64,000 nt of DNA from UBA1672 sp033851915 (GCA_033851915.1 JAWSVM010000011.1:51119-115118); one strand, 5' to 3'. Shown: positions 1 through 10,221, numbered from the stretch's first letter. A program made the numbers and translations. The notes: generated from the sequence alone by a model not told the origin.

Positions 1-400
1 CCATGTCATGCTTATTGATTAGCTTCAAATATTTTTCTTGATTGGGAGAGCGCGGTACGATGGTTTTATTCTTGGTTTTAATCACGATAGAACCTTTACC
101 ATCTGCCTTGCCTTTGCCAGACCTTTTGCCACCCGTTGCCGCAAAACGCAGCTCCGCATCAATATCCGCATGCGTAATATTGGTTAGCTCTTTTTTTTCC
201 AAGCGTTTATCCAGTGATTGCAAAGCGATTTTGGCTTTATTGGTGGCGTCTTTTGATCCGCTCATTCGAAGGAGATTCCCGCGATCCGAAATATTAATAT
301 CCAGCTTTTTCTCAAGATAAGACAGATGTTCGTTATACTCACCAAACAGAAGGGGTATCCTGCTGTTATCAGGGAATTCTAATATGATTTCTTTGGTCAA
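1..400 (-). CDS. phoH: PhoH family protein, N-terminal part (runs off the left edge)
   Basis: This is the first ~133 residues of a PhoH-like P-loop ATPase; the gene continues beyond base 1. Visible are the N-terminal KH-like region (pattern LEFPDNSRIPLLFGEYNEH), a Lys/Gly-rich linker and the start of the ATPase part (VPRSPNQEKYL), which normally precedes the Walker A motif. No ATG or GTG fits: an in-frame stop lies just upstream, so the start is the TTG at 400, with GAGG about 12 bases upstream. It lies 78 bases downstream of miaB on the same strand, the usual alphaproteobacterial miaB-phoH order, and is probably co-transcribed. PhoH/YbeZ proteins act in RNA and ribosome metabolism. Confidence 0.85.
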   Translation of the reverse strand, partial: MTKEIILEFPDNSRIPLLFGEYNEHLSYLEKKLDINISDRGNLLRMSGSKDATNKAKIALQSLDKRLEKKELTNITHADIDAELRFAATGGKRSGKGKADGKGSIVIKTKNKTIVPRSPNQEKYLKLINKHDM

Positions 401-478
401 TCTATGTATTTACCTCAATAATGATCGATGTACCCACATTACCATGAAATCGTAAATATTTATATAAATTTAGCGGAA

Positions 479-1840
479 TTAGGCGGCTTTATCATCAAGT
501 ATTTCAATATTTCCTGTGAGGGAGTTATCAAAGGCTTCAGTGATATTTACGTTCACGATACTGCCGATCAGGCGTTCATTCCCATTCACATAGACAGATT
601 GGGAATAGGGGCTGCGGCCAGTGATTTGCCCTTCTTTCTTACCTTTACGGTCAAACAGGATAGGCATGGTTTTGCCTTCGCATGTCTTGTTAAAGGCGGC
701 TTGTTGCTCGTTTATCAGGGCTTGAAAACGTTGAAGGCGCTCCGATGCTACATCATCAGGAACAAGAGCGGCTTGAATGCTGGCGGCGGGTGTTCCGGGG
801 CGCGCGCTGTATTTAAAGGAATAGCACGACACATAACCCGTATCACGGGCAAGCTGCATACTGTCTTCAAAATCTTGCTCTGTCTCACCGGGGAAGCCGA
901 TAATATAGTCGGAGCTGAACGCTATACCTGGGCGACTTTTACGTAGTTTCGCAATAACATCACGATAAACATCCGCTTTATGCTTACGGTTCATCGCTTC
1001 CAGAATTCTGTCTGATCCACTTTGGACGGGTAAATGCAGGAAAGGCATCAATTTTTCTACTTCTCCATGCACGGCAATCAGTTCATCATCCATATCACGC
1101 GGGTGAGAGGTGCTGTAGCGGATGCGCTCCAATCCATTGATTTCCGATACTTTGCGAATAAGTTCCGCGAGGTTTGATGTGCTGCCGTCAGGCTTTGTTC
1201 CGTGGAATGCATTAACATTTTGCCCCAACAGCATAATTTCAAGTGCGCCTTGGTCGACCAATCTACGCGCCTCATCAAGTATCTCTTGCTCACTACGTGA
1301 ATATTCTGACCCACGTGTGTAGGGCACAACGCAGAAGGTGCAAAATTTATCGCACCCTTCCTGAATAGATAAGAATGCCGAGGCACCTTCAATTGTGTGT
1401 TCATCAGGAAGGTGGTCAAACTTTGATATGGTTGGGAATTCAGTATTAATTACGCGTTCATCGCCTGAGGCTTTCAAAATCATTTCAGGGAGCTCATGAT
1501 AGGTTTGAGGGCCAAACACCATATCCACGAATGGCGCGCGTTCCAATATGAAGTCACCTTCGGCTTGCGCGACACATCCCGCAACGGCGATCAGCATTTT
1601 ACCGCCTTTTGCTTCTTTATCTTCTTTATGCACGCGCAGGCGACCAAGTTCTGAAAAAACTTTGTCCGTTGCTTTTTCACGAATATGGCAGGTGTTTAAT
1701 ATCATCATGTCTGCATCAACCGGAGTATCCACAGTTTTATACCCCAGCGAAGAGAGTATATCGCTCATACGGTTACTGTCATAGACATTCATCTGACAGC
1801 CCCAGGTTTTAATAAATAGTTTCTTGTGTGTTTGCGTCAT
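479..1840 (-). CDS. miaB: tRNA-2-methylthio-N6-dimethylallyladenosine synthase MiaB
   Basis: Radical-SAM methylthiotransferase that converts i6A37 to ms2i6A37 in tRNAs reading UNN codons. The N-terminal UPF0004 domain carries the three cluster-binding cysteines C15, C51 and C89. The radical SAM motif CDKFCTFC gives C163, C167 and C170. A TRAM domain with GRSPYSQSVYV closes the 453-residue protein, the normal family length. The ATG at 1840 gives the expected short lead before KTWGCQMN. It precedes phoH on the same strand. Identification is secure; all six cluster ligands are present. Confidence 0.97.
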   Translation of the reverse strand: MTQTHKKLFIKTWGCQMNVYDSNRMSDILSSLGYKTVDTPVDADMMILNTCHIREKATDKVFSELGRLRVHKEDKEAKGGKMLIAVAGCVAQAEGDFILERAPFVDMVFGPQTYHELPEMILKASGDERVINTEFPTISKFDHLPDEHTIEGASAFLSIQEGCDKFCTFCVVPYTRGSEYSRSEQEILDEARRLVDQGALEIMLLGQNVNAFHGTKPDGSTSNLAELIRKVSEINGLERIRYSTSHPRDMDDELIAVHGEVEKLMPFLHLPVQSGSDRILEAMNRKHKADVYRDVIAKLRKSRPGIAFSSDYIIGFPGETEQDFEDSMQLARDTGYVSCYSFKYSARPGTPAASIQAALVPDDVASERLQRFQALINEQQAAFNKTCEGKTMPILFDRKGKKEGQITGRSPYSQSVYVNGNERLIGSIVNVNITEAFDNSLTGNIEILDDKAA

Positions 1841-1927
1841 GATATATTACACTTATCGTTTAAAATATGTATTTTGTATCTGTGTCATAAACCATAGAAA
1901 CACATTGGAAATCAAGAGTTATACCTC

Positions 1928-2875
1928 ATGAAAAGAACAGTACTCGCACTTCAGCCTCTCCTTGCACATGAAATGGATGTCTTAGAACAAGAATTCAACG
2001 TTCTACGCCTATGGGAAAGCCAAGAGCCGGAGAATGTCATCAGGGATCATAGTCATGAGATTGTTGGGATATTATCCACCTATAACGGCAGCGGTGTCAG
2101 CAAGCGTTTGATGGAGGCTTTGCCTAACCTTGAAATTATTGCACAATTTGGCGTTGGCTACGATAATATTGATCTGGTTGCCGCGCAGAAACGTGACATC
2201 GTTGTTACGAATACACCTGATGTTTTAACTGATGATACGGCAGATGTTGCTTTGTTTCTTATGTTGAATGTTGCAAGGCGCGCAGTTGAGGCTGATATGT
2301 TTGTACGCGTTGGCCGTTGGCATTCCGGCGCAATGCCATTGAGTACTTCTATTTCAGGTAAAACAGTTGGTATTGTCGGGCTAGGGAATATTGGACAAGC
2401 CATTGCCCAGCGCGCAGCGGCTTTTAATACGAAGGTTATCTATCATTCCCGTACTCAAAAGGATGTGGCCTATACCTATTATAAAGACTTGAAGGAAATG
2501 GCCGCAGCAGCGGATTTTCTAATATTGGCATGTGCGGGTGGTGATGAAACCAAGCATTTGATTAATTATGAAATTTTGGATGCACTTGGTGCGGAAGGGT
2601 TCTTGATTAATATTGCACGCGGCAGTGTGGTTAAAGAAGATGACCTATTAATTGCGTTGCGGAATAAATCAATTGCAGGTGCGGGGCTGGATGTTTATGC
2701 GGATGAGCCAAATGTGCCCGAGGAAATGATTAAAATGGATAATGTTGTATTATCTCCACATGTTGGGTCTGCGACGGTTGAAACCAGATCAAAAATGGGG
2801 CAGCTTGTCATCGATAATTTGGCGGCTCACTTTGATGGGCAGCCATTACTAACGCCAATTAAAATGACGAGTTAA
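1928..2875 (+). CDS. D-isomer-specific 2-hydroxyacid dehydrogenase
   Basis: NAD(P)-dependent dehydrogenase of the glyoxylate/hydroxypyruvate reductase and phosphoglycerate dehydrogenase superfamily, 315 residues, cytosolic. The Rossmann motif GLGNIGQ is at 151-157. The catalytic triad is R231 (NIARGS), E260 and H278 (LSPHVGSAT). The overall form (GVGYDNID, NTPDVLTDDTADVA) resembles hydroxypyruvate/glyoxylate reductases rather than SerA because there is no C-terminal ACT domain. It is divergent from miaB and followed 24 bases later by a small secreted protein. The substrate cannot be fixed from sequence. Confidence 0.9.
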   Translation: MKRTVLALQPLLAHEMDVLEQEFNVLRLWESQEPENVIRDHSHEIVGILSTYNGSGVSKRLMEALPNLEIIAQFGVGYDNIDLVAAQKRDIVVTNTPDVLTDDTADVALFLMLNVARRAVEADMFVRVGRWHSGAMPLSTSISGKTVGIVGLGNIGQAIAQRAAAFNTKVIYHSRTQKDVAYTYYKDLKEMAAAADFLILACAGGDETKHLINYEILDALGAEGFLINIARGSVVKEDDLLIALRNKSIAGAGLDVYADEPNVPEEMIKMDNVVLSPHVGSATVETRSKMGQLVIDNLAAHFDGQPLLTPIKMTS

Positions 2876-2898
2876 TAAGCAGGGATAAAAGGCCAAGT

Positions 2899-3378
2899 AT
2901 GAAATTAATATTATCTGTATTGTTGTTGAGTATATCACTGTCGGGCGCTGCATTTGCCGCGGGATGTTATAGCCCGCGTGAAGCCGAAGCAGAGCAAGGC
3001 ATCCGTATCCATAGCGAGTTGATGGTCATTGGCCTTAATTGTGCACATATGGCCGATGCCAATGGCAATAACCTCTATCTGGAGCATAAGAAATTCACAG
3101 CAAAGCATGAAGATTTATTTGCGACATACGAAAAAATACTCATGGAATATATGCAAAAGAACGGCAGTAGAAACGCAGAAAAATCTTTGCATAAGCTGCG
3201 CACTGAATTTGCGAACAAGATCTCCAATGATGTCGCAGAAATGCGCCCCGACATCTTCTGTAAGACATTCTCTTCTCGTATAGAGAAAGCCACAAAGATG
3301 GATCGCACGACTCTTCGTAAATGGGCAGCCACGCCTTATAAAGAGCACCCTGTATCACAACCTCTTTGTGAAGGATAA
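2899..3378 (+). CDS. small secreted protein of unknown function
   Basis: I do not recognise this 159-residue protein. A clear Sec signal peptide (MKLILSVLLLSISLSGAAFA, probable cleavage after AFA) precedes a mature part that is helical, charged and contains four cysteines (in GCYSP, LNCAH, IFCKTF and PLCEG), which could form two periplasmic disulfides. It starts 24 bases after the dehydrogenase stop, so may share its transcript. Codon use resembles the neighbours and no frameshift is seen. A periplasmic location is inferred; no function is suggested. Confidence 0.75.
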   Translation: MKLILSVLLLSISLSGAAFAAGCYSPREAEAEQGIRIHSELMVIGLNCAHMADANGNNLYLEHKKFTAKHEDLFATYEKILMEYMQKNGSRNAEKSLHKLRTEFANKISNDVAEMRPDIFCKTFSSRIEKATKMDRTTLRKWAATPYKEHPVSQPLCEG

Positions 3379-3495
3379 TACTGTTAATTCAGAATTTATC
3401 TGGATAAGTCACTGTTATTTATAGTGTTATCTTTCAACTATGGTGTGAACATATTACTCTGTCTGTGGGCTTATACACGATGAGGCAGATATTCC

Positions 3496-4947
3496 ATGAG
3501 CATAGACACCCAAATAGACGCGTTTTTTGAACCGGTTGCAAAGATATCATCTGCAGTGATTTTTTATTCCGTACCTCTTATGGAGGGGGTTGATGTAAAG
3601 CTTATCCTTGTTTGGCTTGCTCTTGCCGCTGTATTTTTCACATTCTATCTCGGGTTTATTAATGTTCGCTTCTTCGGGCGAGCGTTTAAGCTTCTATTCG
3701 GTGAGGGAATGAAAAAAACCAGTGATGGAGAAATCACTCAATTCCAAGCACTCATGGCATCTTTATCCGGCACTGTCGGTTTGGGAAATATTAGTGGTGT
3801 TGCAATTGCGATATCTCTTGGTGGCCCGGGCGCAGTATTCTGGATGACGGTTATGGGCTTTTTGGGTATGTCCTCAAAATTTGCCGAAGTTATGCTGGGC
3901 GTGAAATACCGTATTCATCCTGATCCCGAAAACCCACAAAAAATTTCCGGTGGCCCGATGTATTATCTAGAGGAAGGGTTTGCTCGCAATAACTTACCTG
4001 CCCTCGGAAAATTTTTAGCGGGATTATTTGCTGTATTTTGTATAATTGGAGCCATTGGCGGCGGTAATATGTATCAAGCGAACCAAGCTTTTGAACAAGT
4101 TGTTGTTGCCACAACGCCAGAAGGTGGTGTCAGCATGTTTGCAGAATATGGCTGGGCATTCGGGCTTGTGTTGGCAGTATTGGTCGGCGGCGTGATCCTT
4201 GGTGGATTAAAGTCCATTGCCAGTGTGGCGTCTAAATTGGTGCCTGCAATGGCGGGGCTATATTTGGCGGCTGGCCTTGTGGTGATTGGTATGAATATTG
4301 GTGAGTTACCCTCTGCCTTTGGCATAATATTCAAATCAGCATTTTCACTTGAAGCTGGTGTTGGGGGCTTGCTTGGCGGACTACTTGTAGGCGTACAGCG
4401 CGCTGCATTTTCAAACGAGGCGGCTTTAGGCTCAGCTTCGATTGTACAATCAACAACCAAGACAGATGGCCCTGTAGGGACAGGCATTGTGGCGATGCTT
4501 GGGCCCTTTATTGATACGATTATTATTTGTAATATCACCGCATTGGTTATTGTTATTACGGGTGTATATACGCAAACGGATGGCAATATTGCAGGCGTTG
4601 CTTTGACATCTATGGCGTTTGAAAGTGCCATACCAAGCTTTAAATACGCTTTAACGGTTGCTGTTTTACTCTTTGCATATTCAACAATGATTAGTTGGTA
4701 TTACTGTGGCGCGGTATGTTTCCGTTATATCTTTGGTGAAAATGATAAAATCGAAAATATTTTCAAGGTATTCTTCTGTACTTGTATCGTTGTTGGTGCT
4801 TCCGCAAAACTTGGAAATCTTATTGGTTTTACTGATGCAGCGATGATGTCTATGGCTATTCCCAACATCATAGGACTCTATCTTTTCGCACCTGAAATTA
4901 AAAGAGATGTTAAAGAATACATACAAGCACTTAAAAAATCACAATAA
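3496..4947 (+). CDS. AGCS-family sodium:alanine/glycine symporter
   Basis: Sodium-coupled amino-acid carrier of the inner membrane, 483 residues with about ten hydrophobic segments. Family blocks are visible: GTVGLGNISGVAIAI near residue 95, GGPMYYLEEGF near 155, GGLLVGVQRAAFSNEAALGSA near 300 and ISWYYCGAVC near 395. These match the alanine/glycine:cation symporter family (AlsT, DagA). The gene stands alone between a secreted protein and a HAD hydrolase on the same strand, with gaps of 117 and 99 bases. Alanine or glycine is the likely substrate by family, not proven here. Confidence 0.93.
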   Translation: MSIDTQIDAFFEPVAKISSAVIFYSVPLMEGVDVKLILVWLALAAVFFTFYLGFINVRFFGRAFKLLFGEGMKKTSDGEITQFQALMASLSGTVGLGNISGVAIAISLGGPGAVFWMTVMGFLGMSSKFAEVMLGVKYRIHPDPENPQKISGGPMYYLEEGFARNNLPALGKFLAGLFAVFCIIGAIGGGNMYQANQAFEQVVVATTPEGGVSMFAEYGWAFGLVLAVLVGGVILGGLKSIASVASKLVPAMAGLYLAAGLVVIGMNIGELPSAFGIIFKSAFSLEAGVGGLLGGLLVGVQRAAFSNEAALGSASIVQSTTKTDGPVGTGIVAMLGPFIDTIIICNITALVIVITGVYTQTDGNIAGVALTSMAFESAIPSFKYALTVAVLLFAYSTMISWYYCGAVCFRYIFGENDKIENIFKVFFCTCIVVGASAKLGNLIGFTDAAMMSMAIPNIIGLYLFAPEIKRDVKEYIQALKKSQ

Positions 4948-5046
4948 TTTACCTTTTGTAAAACTCTATTGATTACACTGCCCCTTACGAGCATAATGTG
5001 CAGGCGATAGAGTGTACGTGTGTAATAATATATCAAGAGGTGTAAA

Positions 5047-5994
5047 GTGAGCGGACCAAGTAAGATTATTAATACAAAGTTTTGTGAGGGTATCTCGGAT
5101 ATCTCGGATAGTTATTCCGCGTTTATTATAGATCAGTGGGGCGTATTACATGATGGTATTAAAGTTTATGACGGCATTGTTGACTGTCTGAAGCAATTGA
5201 AAGATCGTCAAAAGTACGTCATTATTTTATCCAATTCAGGAAAACGCGCAGAAGCAAACGAAAAGCGCCTTACCGAGCTTGGTATTCCCCCAACATTATA
5301 CGATCAAATAATCACTTCCGGCGAAGTGACATGGCAGGGGCTGCATAATCAGAGCGAAGGCTATTTCGAAAATATTGGTAAGAAATGCGTTGTGATTAGC
5401 CGTGGTGGTGATCGTTCTATTGTTGAGTCACTGGATGTGACAGTGGTCGATGAACCCAAAGATGCGGATTTCCTTATAATTAGCGGTACAGATGCACCGG
5501 AAAAAACTCTGGAAGACTATGAACCGCTACTCAAAGAGGCAGCACGTTATAACTTAAAGGCGATTTGCGCCAATCCTGATAGCTTGGGTATTATGGGCAA
5601 CCGCAGTATTATGGGGCCGGGCACTTTGGCTGCACGCTATAATGATTTTGGCGGTATTATTGAATTTATCGGCAAGCCTCATCAATACATTTTCCAATAT
5701 TGTATCAAGATCTTGCAGGAAAAAAATATCTATCCGGGGCAAACCGTTATGATCGGCGATACAATGGCACATGATATTCTGGGTGGATCATTGGTGAATA
5801 TTGATACATGCCTTGTTAAACGTGGGTTGCATAATTCCGTTTTTGCGGGCTGTGAGGAACCGGCAGACGTAGACCATGCTTTAGATATTCTTATTCGTCA
5901 GTATAACAATGTACGTCCCAAATATTTGGTTGATAATCTAATATGGGGCAAGGCCTTGCCTGATCGTAAACATAGAAGACGTGTCGCAAAATAG
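5047..5994 (+). CDS. HAD-IIA family hydrolase (TIGR01459 type)
   Basis: Class IIA haloacid-dehalogenase-like phosphatase, 315 residues. The nucleophile motif is IIDQWGVLHDG (D29, with the acid/base in the same block), then LSNSGKR as motif II, and GKPHQYIF followed by MIGDTMAHDI as motifs III/IV. TIGR01459 members are typical of alphaproteobacteria; the substrate is undefined but a small phosphoester such as a sugar phosphate is usual for the class. The start is GTG at 5047, chosen because AGAGG lies 8 bases upstream and no ATG precedes the conserved block. Confidence 0.9.
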   Translation: MSGPSKIINTKFCEGISDISDSYSAFIIDQWGVLHDGIKVYDGIVDCLKQLKDRQKYVIILSNSGKRAEANEKRLTELGIPPTLYDQIITSGEVTWQGLHNQSEGYFENIGKKCVVISRGGDRSIVESLDVTVVDEPKDADFLIISGTDAPEKTLEDYEPLLKEAARYNLKAICANPDSLGIMGNRSIMGPGTLAARYNDFGGIIEFIGKPHQYIFQYCIKILQEKNIYPGQTVMIGDTMAHDILGGSLVNIDTCLVKRGLHNSVFAGCEEPADVDHALDILIRQYNNVRPKYLVDNLIWGKALPDRKHRRRVAK

Positions 5995-6074
5995 CGTTTG
6001 AGTATATATCAGAGCACTTGCTTATGATGATTTGATGCTATACATAACTCGTAAAATCATATCGGATAAGCATC

Positions 6075-7346
6075 ATGACCTATAAAAAATCGACAATTGG
6101 CGACCATAAATTAAAACCTGAAACACTTATGATGTCTTACGGCTATTCACCTGAGCTTTCGGAAGGCTCAGTAAAGCCGCCAGTCTTTTTAACCTCAACC
6201 TTTGTATTCTCTTCCGCGGAGGAGGGCGAAGAGTTCTTCCATATCATGTCGGGGCGTAAAGAGGGTAATACAGGTGGCTTGATCTATAGTCGCTTTAACC
6301 ATCCGAACGCAGAAATTATTGAAGATCGCATGGCCTTACTTGAAGGCTCTGAAAGTGCAGCGGTACTCTCCAGTGGTATGGGCGCGATTAGTGCGGTTCT
6401 ATTCGGCTTGCTTCGCCCCGGTGATGTTATATTGCACAGCGCCCCCTTATATGGTGGAACGGAAACCCTGATCCGCGGATTACTCGCTGATTTCGGAATT
6501 AAATCTGTTAGCTTTCCAGATGGTTTGGACGGAGATGCACTCAGATCGGCCGTTGAAGAGGCAAAGTCTCTTGGACGTTTAGCGATGATCTTCTGTGAAA
6601 CACCTGCAAACCCAACGAATACACTTGTTGATTTCAATCTGCTGATTAGCATCATTGATGAAGTGGAAAAGGAAACAGGACATCGCCCAATTTCTGTATG
6701 TGATAACACAATGCTGGGGCCTATTTATCAACGTGCTTGCCCGCAAGGAATTGATTTAGCAACATATTCCTTAACCAAATATATCGGCGGACATAGTGAT
6801 CTGGTTGCTGGTGCTGTTTGTGGGAATAAAACCTTACTACGCAAAATAAAGTCTATGCGCGGGTCTATGGGGTTAAACCTTGATCCACATACATGCTGGA
6901 TGATTTCACGTTCATTGGAAACGCTTTCTATCCGCATGACACGCGCCGCAGAATCAGGATATAAAGTCGCGGAATGGCTTGCCAATAACCCTTATCAAAA
7001 AGCTGAGATATATCACCCTGACTTTATTACCGATGAACGTTATCAGACAGTTTATAAGCGTCAATGCACAGGGCCAGGGTCAACATTCTCATTTGTTATG
7101 GATGTGCCGAAGGAAAAAAGCTTTAAGCTCATCAATTCACTGTCTTTGTTTAAATCAGCTGTTAGCTTGGGCGGCACGGAGTCTCTTGTTTGTCATCCTG
7201 CATCAACGACGCATTCAGGCATCGCCAAAGAATTGCGTGAGCTGGTTAATGTGAATGACGGCCTTATTCGTCTATCAATTGGCTTGGAGCATCCTGAGGA
7301 TCTTATTGCGGATCTAGAGAATGCATTCCGTCTTACCTTTGGATAG
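6075..7346 (+). CDS. cystathionine gamma-synthase family PLP enzyme
   Basis: Cys/Met-metabolism PLP-dependent enzyme, 423 residues, cytosolic. The PLP lysine is K235 in YSLTKYIGGHSD; the pyridine-N aspartate is D210 in VCDNT. YSRFNHPN and SSGMGAIS are the substrate and phosphate-binding loops, and GGTESLVCHPASTTH is the C-terminal family block. Members act as cystathionine gamma-synthase, gamma-lyase, methionine gamma-lyase or O-succinylhomoserine sulfhydrylase. The sequence alone does not separate these; the annotation is kept at family level. It stands alone, convergent with the patatin gene. Confidence 0.9.
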   Translation: MTYKKSTIGDHKLKPETLMMSYGYSPELSEGSVKPPVFLTSTFVFSSAEEGEEFFHIMSGRKEGNTGGLIYSRFNHPNAEIIEDRMALLEGSESAAVLSSGMGAISAVLFGLLRPGDVILHSAPLYGGTETLIRGLLADFGIKSVSFPDGLDGDALRSAVEEAKSLGRLAMIFCETPANPTNTLVDFNLLISIIDEVEKETGHRPISVCDNTMLGPIYQRACPQGIDLATYSLTKYIGGHSDLVAGAVCGNKTLLRKIKSMRGSMGLNLDPHTCWMISRSLETLSIRMTRAAESGYKVAEWLANNPYQKAEIYHPDFITDERYQTVYKRQCTGPGSTFSFVMDVPKEKSFKLINSLSLFKSAVSLGGTESLVCHPASTTHSGIAKELRELVNVNDGLIRLSIGLEHPEDLIADLENAFRLTFG

Positions 7347-7370
7347 AATGAGCAACAAAGAGAACAGCCG

Positions 7371-8357
7371 TTAATCTATCTTGTTTATCATTTCCAGATA
7401 AGCTTCATTGACATCTGCTTTGAGAAGGACGCTCATCGCGGCTTTTATCTCGGGGATTGCTTTTTCTGTTGCTTCTTCACCAAGCTCAATTAATTCCTTA
7501 CATTTTTCAAATTCCAGCAACCCGATATGACCGATTGGTGGTTTAATATGAATATCAGGCGGCTCACCCGCAAGCCTTGAACGTGTCAAGCGATCTTGCA
7601 AAATACCTAACCCTGAAATCATGACTCCAAAAAGGCTTGGATCATTTTCTTCTCTTCTAAAGAGGCGTCGGGAAAGCGAAGAGCTTTTGAATTTTTTCTG
7701 TTCCTCAGGCGGCACGTCCTTACTGTCAAAAACATCAAACCCTGCAACAGTTTGATATCCTGCGCCAGGCTTTGCGGCTTTACCAATGAGGTCTGTATTC
7801 AGATCGACAGCAATGGTCATACGTGCGCCCATTGCCTGACATGGTGAAATAGGGCACGGATTAACCAACGCGCCATCAACAAGGTTTCTCTCATCGACAT
7901 GAACGGGCGGAAAGATCCCTGGTAATGCGAAGGAGGCCATCATTGCGTTCATAATATCGCCTTTTCTGAGCCACACTTCATGTCCGGTCAGTAAATCTGT
8001 TGCTATACAAACAAATGAATGTGGTAATTCTTCGATATTCATACCATCGAAATGTTGACCTAGAGTCTCTTTCAGGCGCTTTCCCCCAACGAGGCCGGCA
8101 CTGCGCACGCGAAAGTCAAGATAAGAGAGTATTTTAAAACGATTAAGCGATAAGGCCCAGTCTTCCAGGTCATCCATTTTACCGGCCAAATAACACCCAC
8201 CGACAACCGCGCCTATTGATGTGCCTGCAATTATTGTTGGATAAATATCATGGCGGTTAAGGGCTTTCAAAACACCAATATGTGCGAAGCCACGGGCCAT
8301 TCCACCGCCTAATGCTATACCTAAACCGCTTTGTCCATTATCGATACTAAAAGTCAT
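7371..8357 (-). CDS. patatin-like phospholipase family protein
   Basis: Serine lipid acyl hydrolase of the RssA/YlbK type, 328 residues without a signal peptide. The oxyanion loop is GGGMARGFAHIG (17-28), the nucleophile is S47 in GTSIG, and the dyad aspartate is D161 in DGALVNP. The C-terminal ~100 residues form a charged helical tail. It is convergent with the PLP enzyme (24-base gap) and divergent from the MsbA-like exporter. The catalytic dyad is complete, so it is probably active on phospholipids or lysophospholipids; the physiological substrate is unknown. Confidence 0.93.
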   Translation of the reverse strand: MTFSIDNGQSGLGIALGGGMARGFAHIGVLKALNRHDIYPTIIAGTSIGAVVGGCYLAGKMDDLEDWALSLNRFKILSYLDFRVRSAGLVGGKRLKETLGQHFDGMNIEELPHSFVCIATDLLTGHEVWLRKGDIMNAMMASFALPGIFPPVHVDERNLVDGALVNPCPISPCQAMGARMTIAVDLNTDLIGKAAKPGAGYQTVAGFDVFDSKDVPPEEQKKFKSSSLSRRLFRREENDPSLFGVMISGLGILQDRLTRSRLAGEPPDIHIKPPIGHIGLLEFEKCKELIELGEEATEKAIPEIKAAMSVLLKADVNEAYLEMINKID

Positions 8358-8436
8358 ATATTTCCTATAATCAGTTTAATCTTTAATCTTGTGCCTTTTT
8401 CCATTATAACACACAGACCTTAACTGAAGATATACG

Positions 8437-10221
8437 ATGTCTGCTGCACTGCCAAAGAATACAGAGAATAATGAACAGGATAAGTCTTTAACACTTACGT
8501 TGGTGAAGAGGCTTGCGCGCGAGTATTTGTGGCCTCACAAAGTGCCCTTAATCATTGCTGTGTTCTTTATGGCATTTTCTGCGGCAATGACCGCGGCAGT
8601 CGCGATGTTAATGCAACCTGTTTTGGATGATGTTCTTTATGGTGGACGCGAAGACCTGATTTTGATGGTTTCTCTTGCCCTGTCTGCAACATTTGCGGCG
8701 CGTGGAATAACGACCTATATCCATACGATTTTAATGAACAGCATTGGCCATACCATTGTTGCAGATATACAAGCGGGCTTGTTCTCACGCTTTATGCATC
8801 TGGATATGGCATTTTTCCATGAAAACCCCAGTGGTCAACTGTTATCGCGGGTAGTGAATGATGTGAATGTCATGCGTACAGCGGTAACAGGGACACTAAC
8901 GGGTTTTGGTAAGAGTCTGTTTACATTGATTTTCCTTATAATGGTGATGTTTTCCAATGATTGGAAGCTAACCCTTGCGGCTTTTGTTGTCTTTCCTCTG
9001 TTGACGGTATTTGTCGTTTATATCGGTAAACGGTTGCGCAAAATTTCCAAGAGTATCCAAAGTGAGTTGGGCGGTTTATCTGACCTTCTCTCGCAAGCTT
9101 TTCAGGGCATACGGCTTGTGAAAGCCTACCGTATGGAGAAAACGCAAATAGAAAAAGTCACCGTCGCAATTCATACGGTGCGAGATTTGAACATTAAGGC
9201 CGTTAAAACCTCAACGCTTTCTACCCCCGTGAATGAAATTCTGGTTGGTATTATTATGGGGGCGATTATAGCATATGGCGGTTATGAAGTACTTGCCGGG
9301 CGTACAACACCAGGGCAATTGGCGGCGTTTCTCTCGGCCTTTATTCTGGCGTATGAGCCGATGAAAAAGCTGGCGCGTTTGAATAATACTCTGCAAATGG
9401 GGTTAGGTGCGACGGAGCGTGTCTTTGAAATGCTGGATAAACAACCTGACATTCAAAGTAAAGACAATGCCACCATACTTGATACACGTACACCCGATAT
9501 TATATTTGAAGATGTCGCATTTTCTTATGATGGAACAGAGAAGAAAGCCTTAAACAGCGTTTCTTTAAGCGCAAAAGCGGGGCAGGTGACTGCGCTGGTT
9601 GGCGCATCGGGTGGCGGTAAAAGCACGATTATGAACCTTATTCCTCGCTTTTATGATATCCACAGCGGGAAAATTACAATTGGCGGATATGATCTACAAG
9701 ACTTAAGCGTCGTGTCTTTGCGTGATGCCATTGCTTTGGTTTCTCAAGATATTACAATTTTCAATGAGTCTGTGCTTGAGAATATTCGCTATGGTAAGTC
9801 TGATGCAACAGACGAGGAAATTTATGCGGCTGCACGCGCAGCTGCTGCACATGACTTTATTAAAGGCTTTGACGAGGGATATCAAACCATCGTCGGGGAA
9901 AATGGCGTTAAGCTATCCGGTGGGCAGAAGCAAAGGATATCAATTGCACGTGCCATTTTGCGTGATGCACCGATATTGCTTCTGGATGAAGCGACCTCCG
10001 CCCTAGATAACGAGTCAGAGAAACTGGTGCAAGACGCGCTGGAACGGCTGGAGAAGGGGCGTACGACACTGGTTATCGCGCACAGGCTCACAACGGTTCA
10101 AGCAGCGGATCACATCATTGTTTTGGATCAAGGATGCGTCGCAGAGCAAGGCACGCACGAAAGCCTGATGAAAGCCAAGGGGCTTTACGCCAACATGTAT
10201 GAAACAGGCTTGAGAGGATAA
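8437..10221 (+). CDS. MsbA-like ABC exporter (fused permease and ATPase)
   Basis: Homodimeric type ABC exporter, 594 residues. Six transmembrane helices span about 35-310. The ATPase domain has Walker A GASGGGKST (389-397), signature LSGGQKQR and Walker B ILLLDEATSALD, then the H-loop VIAHRLTT. Closest in form to MsbA lipid flippases. The next gene starts two bases after its stop, so the two are an operon. A role in lipid A or other lipid transport is inferred from family resemblance. Confidence 0.93.
   Translation: MSAALPKNTENNEQDKSLTLTLVKRLAREYLWPHKVPLIIAVFFMAFSAAMTAAVAMLMQPVLDDVLYGGREDLILMVSLALSATFAARGITTYIHTILMNSIGHTIVADIQAGLFSRFMHLDMAFFHENPSGQLLSRVVNDVNVMRTAVTGTLTGFGKSLFTLIFLIMVMFSNDWKLTLAAFVVFPLLTVFVVYIGKRLRKISKSIQSELGGLSDLLSQAFQGIRLVKAYRMEKTQIEKVTVAIHTVRDLNIKAVKTSTLSTPVNEILVGIIMGAIIAYGGYEVLAGRTTPGQLAAFLSAFILAYEPMKKLARLNNTLQMGLGATERVFEMLDKQPDIQSKDNATILDTRTPDIIFEDVAFSYDGTEKKALNSVSLSAKAGQVTALVGASGGGKSTIMNLIPRFYDIHSGKITIGGYDLQDLSVVSLRDAIALVSQDITIFNESVLENIRYGKSDATDEEIYAAARAAAAHDFIKGFDEGYQTIVGENGVKLSGGQKQRISIARAILRDAPILLLDEATSALDNESEKLVQDALERLEKGRTTLVIAHRLTTVQAADHIIVLDQGCVAEQGTHESLMKAKGLYANMYETGLRG

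Noticed and set aside
428..946. 172-codon open frame on the plus strand
   Set aside because: Entirely antisense to the secure miaB gene and without protein character.
4074..4631. 185-codon minus-strand frame
   Set aside because: Shadow of the AGCS symporter; composition is the reverse complement of helix-rich membrane codons.
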